From an uncultured Nitrosomonas sp. (GTDB lineage: Bacteria; Pseudomonadota; Gammaproteobacteria; Burkholderiales; Nitrosomonadaceae): a DNA stretch of 59,038 nt. Both the position numbers and the translations under genes were made by a program. Positions 25,248 to 34,224 of the stretch are shown one piece after another. A model generated the notes under the pieces. That model saw only the letters and a list, made by a program, of their open reading frames with translations. It ran no database searches and was not told where the DNA came from. Position 1 is the first letter of the stretch; each line of letters opens with the position of its first letter. The stretch spans positions 1 to 59,038 of the forward strand of contig CASDLT010000014.1 in the NCBI GenBank assembly GCA_949281375.1. Direction: 5' to 3'.

Positions 25248-27443
25248 ATGGCTATTACACTCAATTTAACCAATAACCCACCCGAAGGAGCGGTGACGAT
25301 CAACGGGGTAGCCCAGGAAAACGTCACTCTGATTGCCAACATCAGCACAATCGCAGACAGCGACGGGCTGGGTGCATTGAATTACCAATGGCTGCGTGAC
25401 AATACCGTCATCCCTGGCGCAACCGAAGCAAATTACGTACTGGGCGCAGCCGACATTGGCTCACAGATCAGCGTTATAGTGAGTTATACCGATGGTCTGG
25501 GCACGAATGAAAACTTGACCAGCGATTTGACGGCCATTGTAGTCAGTGAAAATCACCCACCGATTCTATTAGCACCCTTAGTAGATCAGGCGGTGGAATA
25601 TGATACGGTTAACTGGAATTACGATACCAGCGCATCTTTTAAAGATGAAGATGCTTTGATTTTTAGCGCCACCCTCGTGGGGGGTATGCCTTTGCCTGAC
25701 TGGATTCAAATCAATACAGCGACTGGAGTGTTAACTGGAACACCGAGTCTGAGTAATGATGGTACCTACACGCTGGAAATAACGGCAACCGATACTCACG
25801 GACTTTTTGTCAATGACACTCTAACACTCGCAGTGACTGCATTTGACGCAGGTCAACTGCTGGTTAATACCGATGCCAATGACACCTTTTCTGGTACAGA
25901 ATCAAATGATACGGTTACCTACGGATACGCGATCACTCCAGTCACCGTCTCTTTAGCGCTGACAGGCCCACAAAATACCGGAGGAGAAGGATTAGATGTA
26001 CTGAATAACATTAACAATCTGATCGGTAGTGATTACAACGATAATTTGGCGGGAGATTCACACAATAATGTATTGGATGGGGGTAGAGGCGCTGATATTT
26101 TGATAGGTGGATTGGGCAATGATAGTTATATTGTCAACCTTGCAAGCGATATCGTCACTGAAAAATTCAATGCGGGTATCGACACGGTCAGGAGCAGTGT
26201 GACCTATGTCTTGCCAGGTCAAGTCGAGAATCTTATTTTGATGGGCACGGCAAATATAAATGGTACCGGTAACATTCTGGCTAACAGACTCATCGGCAAC
26301 GCAGCCAACAATACATTAAATGGCGGGGTCGGCGCAGATACGGCAATGGGTGGCTTAGGTAATGACATTTATTTCATTGATAATGCAAATGATCTCGTTG
26401 CCGAAAACATTAACGAAGGCATTGACAAGATCAATAGTGGCGTCACTCTTATACTGCCCGAGAATATTGAGGATCTTACGCTAATCACCACGGCAGCCAT
26501 TAACGGCACAGGCAACGACTCGGCAAATATTCTGCAAGGCAACTCAGCGGCAAATGTGCTAAATGGAGGCGCTGGTGCAGATACACTGAGAGGAGGAGCG
26601 GGTGACGATACTTATATCGTTGATAATGCTGGCGACATTGTTACTGAGGCTCTTAATGCTGGTATCGACACGGTTAACAGTAACCTAACACATACCCTGA
26701 AAAGCAATATCGAGCATTTGATACTGTCAGGTACTGCAGCCATTAATGGTACCGGTAATGCTTTGGCCAACACGATCACTGGAAATGCTGCAGCAAATAT
26801 GCTCAATGGCGCAACGGGAGCTGATACGCTTATCGGTGGATTGGGTGATGATATTTATACGGTTGATAATACAGGTGACCTTATTGTTGAAAATCTCAAT
26901 GAAGGCATTGATAAGGTTAATAGTAGCGTGAGCTATCTGTTATCAGATAATGTGGAGAATATTACCTTAATAGGTAGTTCGGCGATTAATGCTACAGGTA
27001 ACGAAGCAACCAATATGATAGTTGGAAATTCATCTTCAAATCAGCTAATTGGAGGAGGAGGACATGATATCCTGAATGGTGCAGGAGATAATAATACGTT
27101 AACAGGCGGCACGGGTATTGATTATTTTCAATTTAAATCATTGGATCATATTACTGGTGGTCGAATTGATACGATTACAGACTTTAATGTGGTCGATGAC
27201 ACCATTAAACTTGAGAATAGTATATTTACGGTGTTCTCCACCATAATCAATCCAAATAAAATACCTGCCGATCAATTTAGAATTGGATCACAGGCGTTAG
27301 ATGAAAATGATTTCATTATCTACAATAGCGCCATTGGTGCGTTGCTATATGATGCTGACGGGAATGGTGTCCAAGCTGCGGTACAATTTGCCACACTGAG
27401 CACTGGCCTGCCATTGACCAACTTGGATATTCACGCAATATAA
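25248..27443 (+). CDS. RTX calcium-binding protein with Ig-like N-terminus
   Basis: A 731-residue acidic protein, probably exported by a type I system. Residues about 1-100 form an Ig-like domain (NYQWLRDNTVIPGATEANYV). Residues about 105-200 form a cadherin/He_PIG domain (MPLPDWIQINTATGVLTGTPS). From about 210 on, RTX nonapeptide blocks alternate with beta segments in four units of exactly 81 residues. The C-terminal block ITDFNVVDDTIKLENSIF ... AIGALLYDADGNG is the type I secretion end shared with the protein at the right edge of the window. There is no signal peptide. Substrate partners are unknown. Confidence 0.85.
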   Translation: MAITLNLTNNPPEGAVTINGVAQENVTLIANISTIADSDGLGALNYQWLRDNTVIPGATEANYVLGAADIGSQISVIVSYTDGLGTNENLTSDLTAIVVSENHPPILLAPLVDQAVEYDTVNWNYDTSASFKDEDALIFSATLVGGMPLPDWIQINTATGVLTGTPSLSNDGTYTLEITATDTHGLFVNDTLTLAVTAFDAGQLLVNTDANDTFSGTESNDTVTYGYAITPVTVSLALTGPQNTGGEGLDVLNNINNLIGSDYNDNLAGDSHNNVLDGGRGADILIGGLGNDSYIVNLASDIVTEKFNAGIDTVRSSVTYVLPGQVENLILMGTANINGTGNILANRLIGNAANNTLNGGVGADTAMGGLGNDIYFIDNANDLVAENINEGIDKINSGVTLILPENIEDLTLITTAAINGTGNDSANILQGNSAANVLNGGAGADTLRGGAGDDTYIVDNAGDIVTEALNAGIDTVNSNLTHTLKSNIEHLILSGTAAINGTGNALANTITGNAAANMLNGATGADTLIGGLGDDIYTVDNTGDLIVENLNEGIDKVNSSVSYLLSDNVENITLIGSSAINATGNEATNMIVGNSSSNQLIGGGGHDILNGAGDNNTLTGGTGIDYFQFKSLDHITGGRIDTITDFNVVDDTIKLENSIFTVFSTIINPNKIPADQFRIGSQALDENDFIIYNSAIGALLYDADGNGVQAAVQFATLSTGLPLTNLDIHAI
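26118..27089 (+). repeat. Four tandem 243-bp coding repeats
   Basis: Units start at 26118, 26361, 26604 and 26847, each exactly 243 bp (81 codons). Each begins with N/G-D-x-Y (NDSYIV, NDIYFI, DDTYIV, DDIYTV) and contains INGTGN or INATGN and an LNGG-type RTX turn. The DNA has diverged but the length has not, so the spacing is kept by selection on the protein fold or by recent unit exchange. Confidence 0.85.
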
Positions 27444-27682
27444 TCCAGGCAGACAAACGCTTAGGGATTATGCAGTTTCCCGCCGCCTTGATATAGCTTC
27501 ACGGAATACAGGGCTATTCAAGAAAACGCTGATTGATTGAACCCACCGGATAAGTGTCGGCAATTTTCTCATGTAGTCCAATATTCAGCACTTCCTCAGA
27601 GGAAACGACGACTGCGGGTTGAGTCGGGATAAGTATGTTAAGCTCGCAACAAGTTGAATAATCCTCTTACTTTGAGTTTATT

Positions 27683-28492
27683 TTGGTTTCTTCGCGCACA
27701 ATAGCAAAAAATGAGTCTGAAGACTCTTCGCTTCGGCTTGCCGTTCTAATTGATGCTGACAATGCCCAGGCAGCGGTTATCGAAGGGCTTCTTGCAGAAA
27801 TCGCACGGTTTGGAGAAGCGACCGTAAAGCGAATTTATGGAGACTTTACAGCCACATCCAGCGCATCCTGGAAAAAGGTTCTGCAAAAGTATGCCATCAA
27901 ACCGGTGCAGCAGTTCGCCTATACCACAGGAAAAAATGCCACTGACAGCGCGCTGATCATTGATGCGATGGATTTACTGTATACGCGCAAATTTGATGGG
28001 TTCTGCCTGATCACCAGCGACAGCGACTTTACTGGGCTCGCCATGCGGCTGCGTGAAGAAGGTCTGACCGTTTACGGGTTTGGCGAGAAAAAGACACCGG
28101 ATGCGTTTCGCAATGCGTGCCATAAATTTGTGTTCACTGAAATCCTGCGCTCAACACCTGTGGCTGAAGTAACCGAGTCCACAACAAAAGCAAAGACGAG
28201 AAAGAAAACCACCCAAACCAAGACTGCGGCAAAACCGGTTGAACAAAAACCGGAGTTTCCAGAAGCGTTTGTGTTGTCAGCGCTCGAACAATCGGTTGAT
28301 GATAATGGCTGGACGAGTCTTGGTGTATTTGGTAGTTACCTGACCAAATTGCAGCCCGATTTCGATTCAAGGCTTTATGGTTACAAGAAGCTTTCCGATC
28401 TGGTCAAGGCCAAAAAGGATCTCTTTGACGTTGAAGAACGGCAAACGGCCGGATCAAACCGCAAAGTGTTATATCTTCGCGCCAAAAATTAA
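27683..28492 (+). CDS. NYN-domain (PIN-like) protein with C-terminal OST-HTH/LOTUS domain
   Basis: Predicted 269-residue cytoplasmic RNA-processing protein. The NYN nuclease-like domain (about 17-150) shows its acidic residues in LAVLIDADNAQ, TDSALIIDAMDLLY and LITSDSDFTGLAMRLRE. A Lys/Thr-rich linker (about 165-185) leads to a LOTUS RNA-binding domain (about 190-265, DNGWTSLGVFGSYLTKLQPDFDSRLYGYKKLSDLVK). The only in-frame start after the upstream stop is TTG at 27683, with a weak GAG upstream. Bacterial NYN-LOTUS proteins (LabA/YaiI-related) are widespread but poorly characterised. Confidence 0.85.
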   Translation: MVSSRTIAKNESEDSSLRLAVLIDADNAQAAVIEGLLAEIARFGEATVKRIYGDFTATSSASWKKVLQKYAIKPVQQFAYTTGKNATDSALIIDAMDLLYTRKFDGFCLITSDSDFTGLAMRLREEGLTVYGFGEKKTPDAFRNACHKFVFTEILRSTPVAEVTESTTKAKTRKKTTQTKTAAKPVEQKPEFPEAFVLSALEQSVDDNGWTSLGVFGSYLTKLQPDFDSRLYGYKKLSDLVKAKKDLFDVEERQTAGSNRKVLYLRAKN

Positions 28493-28730
28493 GCAGTTAC
28501 CGAACAAATCCTGCAGTGTGGGATAGAACTGTTTCTGAAAACTTTTAAATGCACTCTGTCAGGTTAATTGAGCCGTGAGGATCGTGATCACGATCGCCCC
28601 ATGCGCGCCGAAAACGATATGAGCATTTCTCAGACAATATGTATCTCCATCTGATGATGCTCGATATTTCCTGATTATCTATTTGCTGACAATCTAGTTG
28701 TTCAATCAGGCTCAGATTGGTCTTGTTGAA

Positions 28731-29513
28731 CTATTTCGAATAGAAGGCCGGTTCTGTTGCAATTCCAAGAGAAATCGCTGCGGGAGTTGAAGCGTGCGAT
28801 TCGATCTCGTTCATGCGCTCGAGGATGAATTGCTTGCGTCGCAACAGCCGTTTTGACGGATTTGCAGGATTATGAAGTCTGGGATTTGCAAGAGTTGCTG
28901 CTAATAGCGCTGCCTGCTCCTGATTTAAGGAAATTGCAGGGATTTTGAAATATGCCCGGGATGCAGCTTCGATGCCCCAAATTCCATCGCCCCACTCGAT
29001 CACATTCAGGTAGATCTCAAAAATGCGGCAATTGCTCAGCTCGGATTCTAGGCGCTGAGTCATCATGAATTCGCGAAAATCAAAGAATGAATTGTCTGAC
29101 GTCGGAAAATAAAGATTCTGAGCCAGGTGTTGCGTGATGAGATCGTTTCCGCCAATCATCAGTTTGTTTCCCCAGCTCGTTTCGGTGGGCTTCGGCAGTT
29201 CGCTGGCTTCAATGCATCCATGCAAGGGGTACGCTTTTTCCGCCATGAGTACCGCCAGTTTCAGATGATCGGATATCAGATCGAATGGAATCCAGCGCTG
29301 CAAGCGCCGAGGGCTTTTACCCGACTTCTGAGCTTCGGCATAACGTAACTCAATGAGAGCAGTCGATGGTGGATTGATCGTCTTCAACGAACGGACATCG
29401 GGCAGGTTAATGTAAATATGGGTTATGTAGCCTATTCCCCCAATGATTCCGATAGTTGCCACGCACCAGAACACGCGCAAAAAATGAGTGGGTTTGAAAA
29501 AATACTGTTCCAT
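28731..29513 (-). CDS. mtgA: Divergent monofunctional peptidoglycan transglycosylase (MtgA-like, GT51)
   Basis: A 260-residue inner-membrane protein with one N-terminal anchor (about residues 13-33) and a GT51 domain that polymerises lipid II in the periplasm in canonical members. The second half is typical (QRLESELSNCRIFEIYLNVIEWGDGIWGIEAASRAYF, LAATLANP). The first half is altered: the usual EDxxFxxHxG reads AEKAYPLHGC, keeping the glutamate but not the aspartate. The usual GGSTITQQ reads GGNDLITQH. Activity is therefore uncertain. It stands alone. Confidence 0.8.
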   Translation of the reverse strand: MEQYFFKPTHFLRVFWCVATIGIIGGIGYITHIYINLPDVRSLKTINPPSTALIELRYAEAQKSGKSPRRLQRWIPFDLISDHLKLAVLMAEKAYPLHGCIEASELPKPTETSWGNKLMIGGNDLITQHLAQNLYFPTSDNSFFDFREFMMTQRLESELSNCRIFEIYLNVIEWGDGIWGIEAASRAYFKIPAISLNQEQAALLAATLANPRLHNPANPSKRLLRRKQFILERMNEIESHASTPAAISLGIATEPAFYSK

Positions 29514-29944
29514 TAGCTGAAAATAGATGCCTCATATACTGTCAGTCACTGATACAAAGCCAGACCATGAGATTGGCGTCGTTTACATTATTCGGCACAC
29601 TATATTGAAGAATTTAATTCATTTACATCCGAGCAATCACTAGGAAAGCTCTCAGCCATTCTGTCAGGCTGTGAGAATGCGCTTGCCGAAATGCTGCTGC
29701 ATCAATCAACCAGCGATTCATTAAAACAGACTAGGCTAAGGATTTATCCTCCCAGGTATGGGATCCGGGCCTTTTCCTTTTATCCATTGAAATCTTTTAA
29801 TGTGCATCAACCCGTCATTCAACAAGGTTAAGTAAGCTGCAATAAATATTGCTGAAGAAACGCTGATTCGTTTAACTAATCGGCGCTTCGTCAAGTATGC
29901 TTGCGCTTGACGGATGATGCTTCCCCCGAATTCATCACAGGAGG
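29514..29944. other. Intergenic stretch, no gene seen
   Basis: About 430 nt between mtgA (minus) and the first PEP-CTERM gene (plus). Two small hairpins lie near 29868-29913 (CGCTGATT with AATCGGCG, and CGTCAAG with CTTGACG). They could be in the 5' leader of the PEP-CTERM gene. No ORF with a credible start was found. Confidence 0.4.
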
Positions 29945-30802
29945 ATGGAACGGAGTAATATCAAGACATCAAACTCAATCACATCCAACCTGATCATGAA
30001 CTATCGTGCAGTTATCATTATGGCAATCGCAGCACTAACTCTGACGTCAACCGTGCTTGCTGCGACAGTTCCCGGACAAGGAACCTGGGAAACGACCCTT
30101 CAGGCACGAGATTTGAATGGCGACCAGAAAGTGGATGCTTTCCATGACACGGAACTCAACGTGACTTGGCTGCGCGATGCAAACATGATTGGCTGGAGAG
30201 ACTGGGACGGCGCCAGAAATTGGGCTGATGCACTGGTTATCGGTCATTTCAATGATTGGCGTTTACCCGGACTCATCGACACCGGCGCTCCCGGGTGCGA
30301 CGTTGCCTATGGTGGCACCGATTGCGGTTTCAACGTGCAGACCAAGGACAATGAAACCGTTTACAGCGAAATTGCGCACCTGTGGTATATCACGCTCGGC
30401 AATATCGGCTACTGCAACACAGACGGTTCATGCAATGGTTCGAATGATCCCATCAGCACCGGCCATTTTGAAAGCTTGGTGCCACCGGCCACCGATATGC
30501 CGCGCTTCTGGATTGGCACCGAATATCCAGATCCGGTCCATGCCTGGTACTTCGATACCGGTGGAGGTTTTCAAGGCTTTGATGCCAGGGATTGGGGTGC
30601 ATATGCCCTGGCTTTGCATCCCGGCGACATTGGTGTCGCAGTTCCCATTCCGGAACCTCAATCTTATATCATGCTAATGCTGGGCCTGATTTTTATGGCT
30701 TTATGGCAAAGCATCGAAAGAAAATCGCGGCATAATTCAGATTCGATCCAGCCAAAGAAACGTACTCCAATTTTTGTATTCAGAAGCATCACTCCTCATT
30801 GA
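29945..30802 (+). CDS. PEP-CTERM protein with DUF1566-like domain
   Basis: A 285-residue exported protein. A signal peptide lies at about residues 18-40 (MAIAALTLTSTVLA). The middle has Trp-rich NVTWLRDANMIGWRDWDGARNWADAL and FNDWRLPGL, resembling Lcl/DUF1566 domains of surface proteins. The sorting signal PIPEPQSYIMLMLGLIFMAL plus an Arg/Lys tail begins near residue 236. Unusually, about 30 residues follow the anchor. AGGAGG abuts the ATG at 29945; the ATG at 29996 gives a cleaner signal peptide, so the start is uncertain. It needs an exosortase, which is not in the window. Confidence 0.75.
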   Translation: MERSNIKTSNSITSNLIMNYRAVIIMAIAALTLTSTVLAATVPGQGTWETTLQARDLNGDQKVDAFHDTELNVTWLRDANMIGWRDWDGARNWADALVIGHFNDWRLPGLIDTGAPGCDVAYGGTDCGFNVQTKDNETVYSEIAHLWYITLGNIGYCNTDGSCNGSNDPISTGHFESLVPPATDMPRFWIGTEYPDPVHAWYFDTGGGFQGFDARDWGAYALALHPGDIGVAVPIPEPQSYIMLMLGLIFMALWQSIERKSRHNSDSIQPKKRTPIFVFRSITPH

Positions 30803-30812
30803 AGGTGACTCC

Positions 30813-31415
30813 ATGAAAATTAATCGACTCATTGTCATAACGATATTCTCGTTGCTACTGCCTCCCTCTCTGTCAGCCACAACATTAAAAGGTACTTTGA
30901 CGGTTGACGATGCATTCACCGCTTATTTAAGCACTGACGATTCTGTTGCCGGCACGCCCTTGGCATCTGGCGATTATTGGCCTTTAATTCAAACATTCTC
31001 AACCGCTTTGACTCCCGGCCATACCTATTATCTACATATCCACGCGCGGGATGTTTTTGGTCCACCGAGCGCATTTCTCGGTAGTTTCGAATTGTCAGGC
31101 GCAGATTTTATTTTTTCAAACGGCTCACGAACACTGGTTTCTGATGCTGTTAACTGGCATGCCAATGCCACAGGATTTGAGTCTGATTTCACGGCTCCCT
31201 ATGATGGCTTTGGCGCCAATGGGGTCCAACCCTGGGGTGACATGAGCACTATCGCATCCAGCGCCCATTGGATCTGGACAGGACCAAGCGGAACCATTGG
31301 AGAAGCTTATTTCACCACTACGATTTCACCCGTTCCCGAACCTCGAACCTATGCAATGCTTCTCGTTGGACTCTTTCTGATGGTTTTGATGGCGCGGCCT
31401 ATCATCAAATCGTAA
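30813..31415 (+). CDS. PEP-CTERM surface protein
   Basis: The ATG at 30813 (200 aa) follows GAAGGTG and begins a signal peptide (LIVITIFSLLLPPSLSA, cleavage about residue 22). The mature beta-rich chain starts LKGTLTVDDAFTAYLSTDDS and has no family I can name. The end carries the exosortase sorting signal PVPEPRTYAMLLVGLFLMVLM and a basic tail RPIIKS. It begins 10 nt after the previous PEP-CTERM gene stops, so the pair is probably an operon. The two are not obviously paralogous outside the anchor. Confidence 0.8.
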   Translation: MKINRLIVITIFSLLLPPSLSATTLKGTLTVDDAFTAYLSTDDSVAGTPLASGDYWPLIQTFSTALTPGHTYYLHIHARDVFGPPSAFLGSFELSGADFIFSNGSRTLVSDAVNWHANATGFESDFTAPYDGFGANGVQPWGDMSTIASSAHWIWTGPSGTIGEAYFTTTISPVPEPRTYAMLLVGLFLMVLMARPIIKS

Positions 31416-31475
31416 ATTGCGCAGACAGCGAAATCAGACTCCCCCTGCGTCAACGAGCCGTCACGGGAATTTCTT

Positions 31476-32693
31476 TTACCCTTTCACGCACACTACCTGC
31501 CGCAGGGTATGCACGACTTCGACCAGTGAGCGCTGCGCCTGCATGACGGCGTCGATATTTTTATACGCCATCGGGATCTCGTCGATCACATCGGCGTCCT
31601 TGCGGCATTCGACATGCGCGGTGGCGGCGATCTGGTCTTCTATGGTGAAGCGGCGTTTGGCTTCGTTGCGGCTCATGACGCGGCCAGCACCGTGGCTGCA
31701 TGAGCAAAACGCTTCTTTATTGCCGAGGCCGCGCACGATATAGCTTTGCGCTCCCATCGAACCGGGAATGATGCCCATTTCGCCTTTTTGCGCCGACACC
31801 GCGCCCTTGCGCGTCACCAGGATTTCCGCGCCGAAATGCCTTTCTTTTTGCACATAGTTGTGGTGACAATTAACTGCCTCGACATCCGCGACAAACGGTT
31901 TGGACACGACCTGTCGGGCCGCCGCGATTACATTCTGCATCATCACCGCGCGGTTGCGCCGTGCGAACTCCTGCGCCCAGCCGACCGCCTCGATGTAATC
32001 ATCGAAATGCCGGCTGCCTTCCTCGAAATAGGCCAGATTGCGATCCGGCAAATTGGCGATATGCTGGCGCATATCATCTTGCGCCAGCTTGATGAATATG
32101 CTGCCGATGGCATTGCCGATGCCGCGGGAACCCGAATGCAGCATGAACCACACGCGATCCGCTTCATCCAGGCAGACTTCGATGAAATGATTGCCCGTCC
32201 CCAATGTGCCCAAATGAACATGATGATTCGCGTCTTTCAATCGCGGATATTTCTCGGCGATGCGCTGGAACCCCGGCAGTAAACCAGTCCAGGCGGCGCT
32301 GACCCGTTCCGGCGGATTTCCCCACGAACCTTTGTCGCGTTTGCCGCGCTGCACTGTGCGGCCATGCGGCACCGCCTGCTCGATCGCACTGCGCAATCCA
32401 AACAACGCATCCGGCAAATCGGCAGCCGTCAAGGTCGTGCGCGCCGCCATCATGCCACAGCCGATATCGACGCCGACCGCGGCAGGAATGATCGCGCCCT
32501 GCGTCGGGATAACACTGCCGATCGTCGATCCCTTGCCCAGATGCACATCCGGCATGACCGCCAGATGCCTGTAAATGAATGGCATGCGGGCGATGTTGAT
32601 CAATTGCTGCCGGGCATCGTCCTCGACCGCCACGCCCTGTGTCCACATCTTGACCGGCTTGCCATTTTTGACTTCCAGTAATTGATAATCCAT
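31476..32693 (-). CDS. rtcB: RtcB-family RNA ligase
   Basis: GTP- and Mn-dependent ligase that joins 2',3'-cyclic phosphate or 3'-phosphate RNA ends to 5'-OH ends, used in RNA repair. The 405-residue product includes the metal motifs VGVDIGCGMMA (about residue 74), GNHFIEV and HSGSRGIGN, and the nucleotidyl-accepting His in CSCHGAGRVMSR-like CSCSHGAGRVMSR near residue 335. Length fits the shorter bacterial RtcB type. The RtcA cyclase and RtcR regulator are absent. Convergent with the PEP-CTERM gene pair; divergent from the membrane protein gene at 32821. Confidence 0.95.
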   Translation of the reverse strand: MDYQLLEVKNGKPVKMWTQGVAVEDDARQQLINIARMPFIYRHLAVMPDVHLGKGSTIGSVIPTQGAIIPAAVGVDIGCGMMAARTTLTAADLPDALFGLRSAIEQAVPHGRTVQRGKRDKGSWGNPPERVSAAWTGLLPGFQRIAEKYPRLKDANHHVHLGTLGTGNHFIEVCLDEADRVWFMLHSGSRGIGNAIGSIFIKLAQDDMRQHIANLPDRNLAYFEEGSRHFDDYIEAVGWAQEFARRNRAVMMQNVIAAARQVVSKPFVADVEAVNCHHNYVQKERHFGAEILVTRKGAVSAQKGEMGIIPGSMGAQSYIVRGLGNKEAFCSCSHGAGRVMSRNEAKRRFTIEDQIAATAHVECRKDADVIDEIPMAYKNIDAVMQAQRSLVEVVHTLRQVVCVKG

Positions 32694-32820
32694 GTACTTT
32701 TACTATCTCAAAAAATCGCCTGCTGTTTTACGCATGACCGTGTTACTCTGCATTCTGGCGCGATCGAAACCTTTCAAATCGCGCCATTGAAACGTACCCT
32801 TAGCCCAAAGGAGACATGAC

Positions 32821-33213
32821 ATGGACAAACTGGGGCTTCCGATCGTTCTATTGGCGGCGCTATGGGGCGCGGTCAATACGACGCTGAGCTTCTTTCAAAC
32901 CATCAACGCCCGGCGCGACATGATGTTCGATCTGATCGACAAATGCGGCTATTGCCCTGAACAAACACTCGGCCCGATTGAAATCTATTTCACCAATCTG
33001 TTGCCGCTGTCGCTGGGCAATATCATTTTTCTCACCTTGATCAGTTACGTCATTCTGTCCATTCCACGCCACATGAAAATCGACGACGATGCCGAAGCGA
33101 AACGGCTGAAAACCGCTTGTGCCGCGATTGCCGTGCTGCCGATTTTTGGCGCGCTGGCTTTTGTCGTGGGAGGTGTATTCGATATGATCATGCTGATTCG
33201 AGCCCTGAAATGA
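32821..33213 (+). CDS. Small three-helix membrane protein, unknown
   Basis: A 130-residue protein with strong ribosome binding site (AAAGGAGA). Membrane segments are at about 5-25 (LPIVLLAALWGAVNTTLSFF), 58-80 (LPLSLGNIIFLTLISYVILSI) and 100-125 (AAIAVLPIFGALAFVVGGVFDMIMLI). A Cys pair, KCGYCPE, lies in the loop at about 41-45. No family recognised. Its stop overlaps the start of the lipoprotein hydrolase gene by 4 nt (ATGA), suggesting coupled translation and a shared process. Confidence 0.7.
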   Translation: MDKLGLPIVLLAALWGAVNTTLSFFQTINARRDMMFDLIDKCGYCPEQTLGPIEIYFTNLLPLSLGNIIFLTLISYVILSIPRHMKIDDDAEAKRLKTACAAIAVLPIFGALAFVVGGVFDMIMLIRALK

Positions 33214-34172
33214 GTCATCATTTCGTCACCAAAACAATCGCCATTATGTGCGTGGCCGCAGCATTGAGCTTGAGCGGCTGCGCCGTCATGGATAAAAACA
33301 CCCCCGGCTGGGCGCAATATCGAATGCCGGATCGATCCCATGCGCTGCGGCTGGCGTCCAGCAGCGCCGGCGCAGGAGAGCCAGTGCTACTGATCCACGG
33401 TTTTGGCGCGAGCAGCTATAGCTGGAGGCACATCATCGAGCCGCTGGCGCAGAAGTACCGCGTCATCACCATCGACCTGAAAGGCTTCGGCGATTCGCCG
33501 AAACCGCGCGATGAGGCCTATTCCGTTTACGAACAAGCCCGACTGGTTCGAGACTTCATCCTCGAAAACAATCTCAAGGATCTGCATATCGTTGGCCATT
33601 CCTATGGCGGCGGCGTGGCGCTGGCGGTGTCGATTTATTTGTCGACATCGAATCCGGCACTGCAAAAAAGCCTGGTGCTGATCGACAGCATTGCCTATCC
33701 GCAGGAACTGCCGGATTTCATAAAAATACTCGCTACTCCGATACTGGGGCCTCTCGCCACGCACGCGCTGCCGGATCGATTGCAGGTAAAAAACCTGCTG
33801 CAAAAAGTGTATTTCAATGACGACCTGATTCCGCAGGATGCCATTGATCACTACGCCGCCGATCTCGGCAAACCGGATGCCAAATACGCGTTGCTGACCA
33901 CCGCTCGGCAGATCATGCCCACCGATTTGCAGGCATTCGCGGACAACTATGCCAGTCTGACCATCCCAGCCCTGATCATCTGGAGCCGGGATGATGACAT
34001 CGTGCCGCTCGTCATCGGCCAGCGCCTGAATGAACATCTGCCCAATTCCAGACTCGTCATCATGAGCGGCGTCGGCCACGCCGTCCAGGAAGAAAAACCA
34101 TCGCTGCTGTTACCGCACTTGCAACATTTCCTGAACAATCAAACACAACACCACCCAACACCAGGGCGCTAA
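33210..34172 (+). CDS. Alpha/beta-hydrolase lipoprotein
   Basis: The ATG at 33210 overlaps the stop of the preceding gene and begins a lipoprotein signal with lipobox LSGC (Cys24); the frame is open further upstream. The 320-residue product is an alpha/beta hydrolase: oxyanion LIHGFGASSYSWR, nucleophile Ser131 in VGHSYGGG, acid in IIWSRDDDIVP and catalytic His in MSGVGHAVQEEKP. The family is broad (esterase, haloalkane dehalogenase-like or epoxide hydrolase-like), so the substrate is unknown. Membrane anchoring facing the periplasm is inferred. Confidence 0.88.
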   Translation: MSHHFVTKTIAIMCVAAALSLSGCAVMDKNTPGWAQYRMPDRSHALRLASSSAGAGEPVLLIHGFGASSYSWRHIIEPLAQKYRVITIDLKGFGDSPKPRDEAYSVYEQARLVRDFILENNLKDLHIVGHSYGGGVALAVSIYLSTSNPALQKSLVLIDSIAYPQELPDFIKILATPILGPLATHALPDRLQVKNLLQKVYFNDDLIPQDAIDHYAADLGKPDAKYALLTTARQIMPTDLQAFADNYASLTIPALIIWSRDDDIVPLVIGQRLNEHLPNSRLVIMSGVGHAVQEEKPSLLLPHLQHFLNNQTQHHPTPGR

Positions 34173-34224
34173 GCTATAGCAAGAGCGGCAAATACATGAT
34201 TGCACATCGACGTGTTATCCAGAC

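Noticed and set aside
31746..32282. 178-codon plus-strand frame
   Set aside because: Antisense shadow of rtcB, whose protein is unmistakable.
33387..34079. 230-codon minus-strand frame
   Set aside because: Antisense of the alpha/beta hydrolase gene, which has a full catalytic triad.
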